Source of the DNA: DATKMS01 sp041497995
GTDB lineage: Bacteria > Desulfobacterota > Binatia > HRBIN30
Length of the DNA stretch: 26,489 nt
Reading direction: 5' to 3'
Assembly (NCBI GenBank): GCA_041497995.1
Contig: JBGQHM010000048.1
Coordinates: 1 to 26,489, forward strand
Shown here: piece by piece, positions 22,658 to 26,489 of the stretch
Numbering within the stretch: the stretch's first letter is position 1
Layout: the number at the start of each line of letters is the position of its first letter
Program-made: the position numbers and the translations under genes
The notes under the pieces: model-generated
What the model was told of the DNA's origin: nothing
What the model saw: only the letters and a program-made list of their open reading frames with translations
The model's database searches: none

Positions 22658-23944
22658 ATGTTCGAGAGGGGTGGTGGCCCAGGGAGCCCGGGGAGGGGAT
22701 GCGGAGCGAGACGCCTTACCGGGGCATCGTGCCTCGTTCTTCTCTCCATCGTCTGTGTCAGTCGGCCGGTCGCGGCACAGTCCCGGAATGTATTCTTCAA
22801 CCCCAGTCAGAGCCTGATCCCTACCGTCGGCAACACTGCCGATGTGGCCGTGTCGATAGATAATTCGACCAGTCTGAATGCATACGATTTTACGGTTCAA
22901 TACGACTCGACTATTGTACACGCGACCAACGCTGTAGTGCTACCACCGTTTCTCGGTGGGTGCTCTGCCTCGTGCGCTACACCGGCTCCCACCCCTCCAG
23001 TAGGGAAGGTGAATTGCTCGCTCGCATGCCAAACACCTGTGGTCCCCACGCCGCCGATCAACCTGCTCAACATTACGTTCCAAGGACAAGCAAATGGGAC
23101 TAGCGCGCTGCAATTGACCAATTGTGGATTGGCAATCCTTCCCGGCATCTTTGAGACGCCGGTTCCATGCACTCCGGGAAACGGCAACATCGTCGTAGGC
23201 TTAACGCCAACCCCGACGCCGTCAAGCACTCTGACGGCGACCCCAACGCCTACGGGGACTAGCACTCCGACAGGAACACAGACACCGACGGGTACCGCAA
23301 CCAACTCGCCGACCGTAACGCGGACGGCAACCGTAACAAGTACTCCGCCGCCCTCGGCAACGGCCACAGCGACCGGCACGAGCACCTCGACGCCGACAAC
23401 GTCGCCCACGAGGACTGCAACGAATACGGCCACGAGTACGTCCACGGCCACCCAGACACCAACAGGCACTTCGTCGGCAACGATCACGCCGACGCGGACT
23501 GCGACCGGTACGCCGACCAACACCGCCACAGTTACTCCGACGGCGACATTGACGCCGACCCCACTGATGACGCCGGTCATCACGGGCGGAGCGCTTGCCG
23601 GATCAACGACCGTGACCGGGACAGCGATCCCGAATCCGAATCCGAACTCATGCATCAGCATCTTCGACTGCGGCAGCGACGCGTGCGGCAATTCGAATGA
23701 TGTGTTGATTGGGATGGGCAGCGTGGACACTGCTGGTAACTTCACAGTGTCCGTCACGCCGCTACGACCGAGTGAACGAATCTATCCGCGCGACACGTGC
23801 AACGCTGGCGCCCCAACCGGACCGGTTGTAGCGGTCCCCGGCCAAGTGCCGGACGTTTCGCCGTGGGGTGCCGCGGTGCTTGCCGGTTCCTTAGTTCTGG
23901 CGCTCGGGCTGAGGCTGCAGTTCAGACGACAGCGCAAGCGCTAG
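22658..23944 (+). CDS. Exported cohesin-like protein with Thr-Pro linker and VPDVSPWG sorting tail
   Basis: I choose ATG 22658 (MFERGGG), with AAAGAGG a few bases upstream. A TTG at 22640 is in frame but a weaker choice. The protein has 428 residues: basic N-terminus, hydrophobic core, cleavage near PVAAQ (about residue 41). Residues about 42-185 are cohesin-like: DVAVSIDNSTSLNAYDFTVQYDSTIV, a strand pattern typical of type I/II cohesins, then LLNITFQG. A Thr/Pro/Ala linker runs 183-303, followed by a small Cys-containing beta domain (about 305-385). The tail is VPDVSPWG (397-404), a hydrophobic helix (405-420), then RRQRKR. It belongs to the IPTLxxWG-type class recognised by XrtH. The cohesin-like domain might bind the dockerin-like modules of the metalloprotease and NHL proteins, which is inference. 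Confidence 0.85.
   Translation: MFERGGGPGSPGRGCGARRLTGASCLVLLSIVCVSRPVAAQSRNVFFNPSQSLIPTVGNTADVAVSIDNSTSLNAYDFTVQYDSTIVHATNAVVLPPFLGGCSASCATPAPTPPVGKVNCSLACQTPVVPTPPINLLNITFQGQANGTSALQLTNCGLAILPGIFETPVPCTPGNGNIVVGLTPTPTPSSTLTATPTPTGTSTPTGTQTPTGTATNSPTVTRTATVTSTPPPSATATATGTSTSTPTTSPTRTATNTATSTSTATQTPTGTSSATITPTRTATGTPTNTATVTPTATLTPTPLMTPVITGGALAGSTTVTGTAIPNPNPNSCISIFDCGSDACGNSNDVLIGMGSVDTAGNFTVSVTPLRPSERIYPRDTCNAGAPTGPVVAVPGQVPDVSPWGAAVLAGSLVLALGLRLQFRRQRKR
23204..23566 (+). repeat. Thr-Pro linker repeat in the VPDVSPWG protein
   Basis: About 121 residues of T-P-T-G-T and T-A-T units, less regular than the linkers of the two paralogs. Confidence 0.8.
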
Positions 23945-24593
23945 TCGGTTCGGGATCCTCGCGAGAGGCGTAGCGAGCGTGATGAGTTCCAACGCCGCGT
24001 TGCAGCTTCGCCTCCGGCCCAGTCGGAGGCCATCGAACATCTCCCGAAGCGTCGACGCCGAGAATAGATCGTCGCAGCGACGACCGTAGGTGCCGATCAC
24101 GCTGTCCCCGCTATTCCAGCGACGGCTTGGCTCAGGGTTGAGCCACACCACTCGGCGAACCGCGTTGCGCAACGGACCGAGGAGGCCTGCGGTTGTTGCG
24201 CGCATCGCCCAGAATGAGCAGAATCGAGTTCCAATTCAACAGGGAGTTGTATCGCCCGGAGAAGCCGACCAGAACCTTGCCGAAGTCCGACCTTGCGAGG
24301 AGATCGAGGCCCTCATGCGGCACCAACAGCCCACCTTCGATTGAGATCTCGATCGGTCGGTCCACGAACGCGAAGAGCCGGACGCGTCGAAAGAACTTGG
24401 GCGCTGCCTCCAGCAAGCCGAGCAGAAACTGCGTGGCCGTGGCCACCGAATGGGAACAGTCCCAGAGTCCGACGGGGTCCGGCATTCTCATGCTCCTCGC
24501 GTGAGCCCGGTTGCACTTGCTGTCGAGAGTTCCCAACGCCGCCCCGGTCGCCGATCCGTTCGTGGCGCGGGCCCTTTTCTCCACCTCGTCCAA
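23891..24593 (-). pseudogene. Truncated, frameshifted VWA/CoxE-like protein
   Basis: Two minus-strand frames together give the second half of a CoxE-like von Willebrand A protein. The first (from 24593) has VGLWDCSHSVATATQFLLGL, with the MIDAS motif DxSxS kept (DCSHS), then RRVRLFAFVDRP and LILGDARNN. The second (entered near 24190) continues LLGPLRNAVRRVVWLNPEP, then GDSVIGTYGRRCDDLFSAS. The switch of frame falls at about 24185-24195. The N-terminal half expected of this family is missing; upstream sequence runs into the transposase region. The 3' end overlaps the end of the convergent cohesin-like gene by 54 bases. Normal relatives are ATPase-linked maturation factors of CO dehydrogenase-type and other metalloenzymes. 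This copy is not functional. Confidence 0.7.
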
Positions 24594-24757
24594 CTAGCCC
24601 AACTTCGACCGTTGCGAGCGATTTTCGGGGGTCCAATTGGGAATTGTTCAATGACGGCGTACGGCAAAATTGAAGACGCGGTGTAGTGCCGACCAAGTCG
24701 CTTGCGCACGTGTGCGGAAACGCGTGAGACTCGGCCGCGGTGGAGGAGTGGCGGCGG
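24594..24757. other. Junction between VWA pseudogene and transposase
   Basis: No gene is visible. It should contain the left end of the insertion sequence, but I could not identify a terminal inverted repeat by eye. GGAGGAG at 24742-24748 precedes the transposase start. Confidence 0.4.
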
Positions 24758-26489
24758 GTGTATCTGCGGCACACAACGCGGTTCAAGGACGGCAAGGGAC
24801 ACACCTACTGGCGGCTGGTACGCTCGGTGCGTCGCGGTGCGAGAGTGAGGAGAGTGGTGCAAGAGACCGTCGCGCAGCTCGGCGAGCTGAATGCGGAAGG
24901 TCGCGCGAAGGCCCAAGCCTTGGCGCGCGATCACGGGGCGCGTAGACGATGCACGGCAAGGCAAGCTGTTCGAGGCGGCGACAGCGCCAGTCGCGGTGCA
25001 GCTCGATCGGGTCCGCGTCGAGCGGGGACGCACATTCGGCGGCGTATGGCTGGGCTGGCAATTGTGGCGTGCGCTGAAGTTCGACGAGGTGCTCGCGGAG
25101 CTGTTGCCGGCGGGGCGCGAGAAGATCGCGTAGTCACAGACGGCTGCCATCTTGGTGATTGCCCGCCTCTGCGAGCCATCGAGTGAGCTGCACATTGCCG
25201 AGGACTGGTACCGCCGCACGGCGCTCGAAGATCTGATTGGAGTCCCCACCGAACAAGTCTACGACACGCGGCTGTATCGATCGCTGGACCACCTGCGGCC
25301 GCACCAGGAGGCCATCGAGAAACACCTGGTGAAGCGGCTCGGGGAGCTGTTCGCCATCGAGTACGATCTGCTCCTGTACGACGTGACCAGCACGTACTTT
25401 GAGGGCGTTGCTACCCCCGAGATCTGCAAGCGCGGCGACAGCCGTGATCACCGTCCGGACTGTGTCCAGGTCAACATCGCCTTGGTGGCGACCAAGCAGG
25501 GGTTTCCACGCGGCTACGAACTGTTCGAGGGGAACCGCACCGACGTCACCACCGTCGAGGAGATCGTGACCGCGATGGAGGCACGATACGGGAAAGTCGA
25601 TCGGGTCTGGCTGATGGATCGGGGGATGGTGAGCGCCGACAACATCGAGTGGCTGCGGGCGGGAGAGCGGCGCTACATTCTCGGGGCGGCCCGCAGCGAG
25701 ATGAAGAAGTGGGGCAAGGAGCTTGCCGACAAGAAGAACTGGCAGGAGGTGCGCGACGGTGTCGAGGTCAAGATCTGTCAGGCGCCCGACGGCAGCGAGA
25801 CCTTTCTGCTGTGTCGCTCAAAGGAGCGTGCGACCAAAGAGAAGGCCATGCACGAGCGGTTCGGTCAGCGCATCGAAGACGCCTTGGAGAGTATGGAGCG
25901 GCGCATCACGAAGAGCCGCAAGCCTCTGGAGCGCGGGCCCCTGGAACGCCAGGTCGGCCGCTTGCTCGAGCGCAACTCCCGCGCCGGCGGCCGTTACCGC
26001 GTCGAGATTGTGGACGACGCCAATGGCGCAGCGGGCGTACGCCTGCAATGGAGCGTATGCCCGCAGTGGGACGAGTGGGCTCAGTACAGCGAAGGCACGT
26101 ACATCCTGCGCACCAACATCACCGACTGGACACCCGAAGCCTTGTGGACTGCCTACGTGCAACTGACTGAGGCTGCCTTCCGCATTCACAAGAGCGATCT
26201 CTCCGTTCGACCGATCTGGCATCACAAGGCAGACCATATCAAGGCGCACATCTTGGTGTGCTTCCTTGCCTATGTGCTGTGGAAGACGCTGGAGAAGTGG
26301 CAGAGCCTGGCGGGCCTGGGGCAACAGCCCACGCACAATTCTCGAAGAGCTCTCGCGTATTCAGAGCACCGACGTCGTGCTCCCCCTCGCCGAAGACTCG
26401 CAGCGCGAGCTCCGTCTGCGCTGCGTCGTACGCCCCGACAAAGCACAAGCTGCCTTGCTCGATCGGCTTGGGCTCACACTGCCCGATAG
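24758..26489 (+). pseudogene. IS1634-like DDE transposase, disrupted
   Basis: The likely original start is GTG 24758 (VYLRHTTRFKDGKGHTYWRL). The protein then follows the IS1634/IS4-type pattern: CEPSSELHIAEDWYRRTALED, LLYDVTSTYFEG with the first catalytic Asp, RDHRPDCVQVNIAL, VWLMDRGMVSADNIEW with the second Asp, and AHILVCFLAYVLWKTLEKW near the end. Lesions: a +1 shift in the GCGCGCG run near 24922-24929; TAG at 25131-25133 where the family has a conserved Trp after EKIA; QLTEAAFR at 26160-26183 where relatives have QLTEAEAAFR, a probable loss of two codons; and a second +1 shift near 26320-26331. After this last shift the native C-terminus continues in the next frame (RTILEELSRIQSTDVVLPL). 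The native frame runs off the window. Intact relatives have about 560-600 residues. Confidence 0.85.
24758..26489 (+). mobile_element. IS1634-like insertion sequence (partial, inactive)
   Basis: Called from the transposase alone. The window ends within or at the end of the transposase gene, so the right end is not visible, and no left terminal repeat or target duplication was identified. It lies directly behind the truncated VWA gene and may have caused that truncation. Confidence 0.7.

Noticed and set aside
22897..23757. Minus-strand open frame of 286 residues, Val-rich
   Set aside because: Antisense shadow of the cohesin-like gene and its Thr-Pro linker.
24922..24929. Programmed frameshift of the transposase
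   Set aside because: No slippery A/T-rich heptamer, and the gene has a TAG and a second frameshift further on, so decay is simpler.

Overview
The window looks like a chromosomal segment of a GC-rich, Gram-negative-type bacterium. Several traits together (long Thr-Pro linkers, dockerin-like EF-hand modules, an exosortase with its substrates, Cys-rich secreted proteins) are what I associate with uncultivated deltaproteobacterial or Binatota-like genomes. That placement is inference from gene content, not from a marker gene.

Layout. 1-321: the 3' end of a DnaE2/ImuC-type polymerase carrying a 50-bp palindromic insert. 459-1164: a YCII/DGPF protein, a truncated dihydrofolate-reductase-like remnant and a 43-residue Lys/Gln-rich small protein. 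1191-6746 (minus): a three-gene glycan locus with a hydrolase-glycosyltransferase fusion, an MsbA-like ABC exporter and a CgeB-like glycosyltransferase. 7109-7684 (minus): a secreted Cys-rich protein. 7685-8381: a decayed region with an EF-hand remnant and an extended -10 promoter for a CBS-pair protein (8382-8915). 8916-11513 (minus): a membrane-anchored M1-type peptidase with a C-terminal beta-propeller.

11682-23944 is the most interesting part. An XrtH-like exosortase and its membrane partner (11682-12876) lie near three secreted proteins (19956-23944) that end in tripartite sorting tails: a short motif, a hydrophobic segment and a basic end. One tail has VPDVSPWG, close to the known IPTLxxWG class. 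The two paralogous proteins instead have PSPTSPAG, a variant without the Trp. Between exosortase and substrates are two large minus-strand secreted proteins, an M10-like metalloprotease and a double NHL propeller. They share one C-terminal module (regulatory-like domain, paired dockerin-like EF-hands, GDCSGNWQP motif, cohesin-like domain) and have no sorting tail. Five proteins here carry Thr-Pro linkers.

The right end is decayed: a frameshifted, N-terminally truncated VWA/CoxE-like pseudogene (minus) and an IS1634-like transposase with two frameshifts, an internal TAG and a probable loss at the catalytic Glu.

Working model (inference): the glycan genes build or export a surface polymer, and the exosortase pair processes the Thr-Pro-linker proteins at the cell envelope. 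The metalloprotease and NHL protein are envelope or secreted partners held by their EF-hand/cohesin-like modules.
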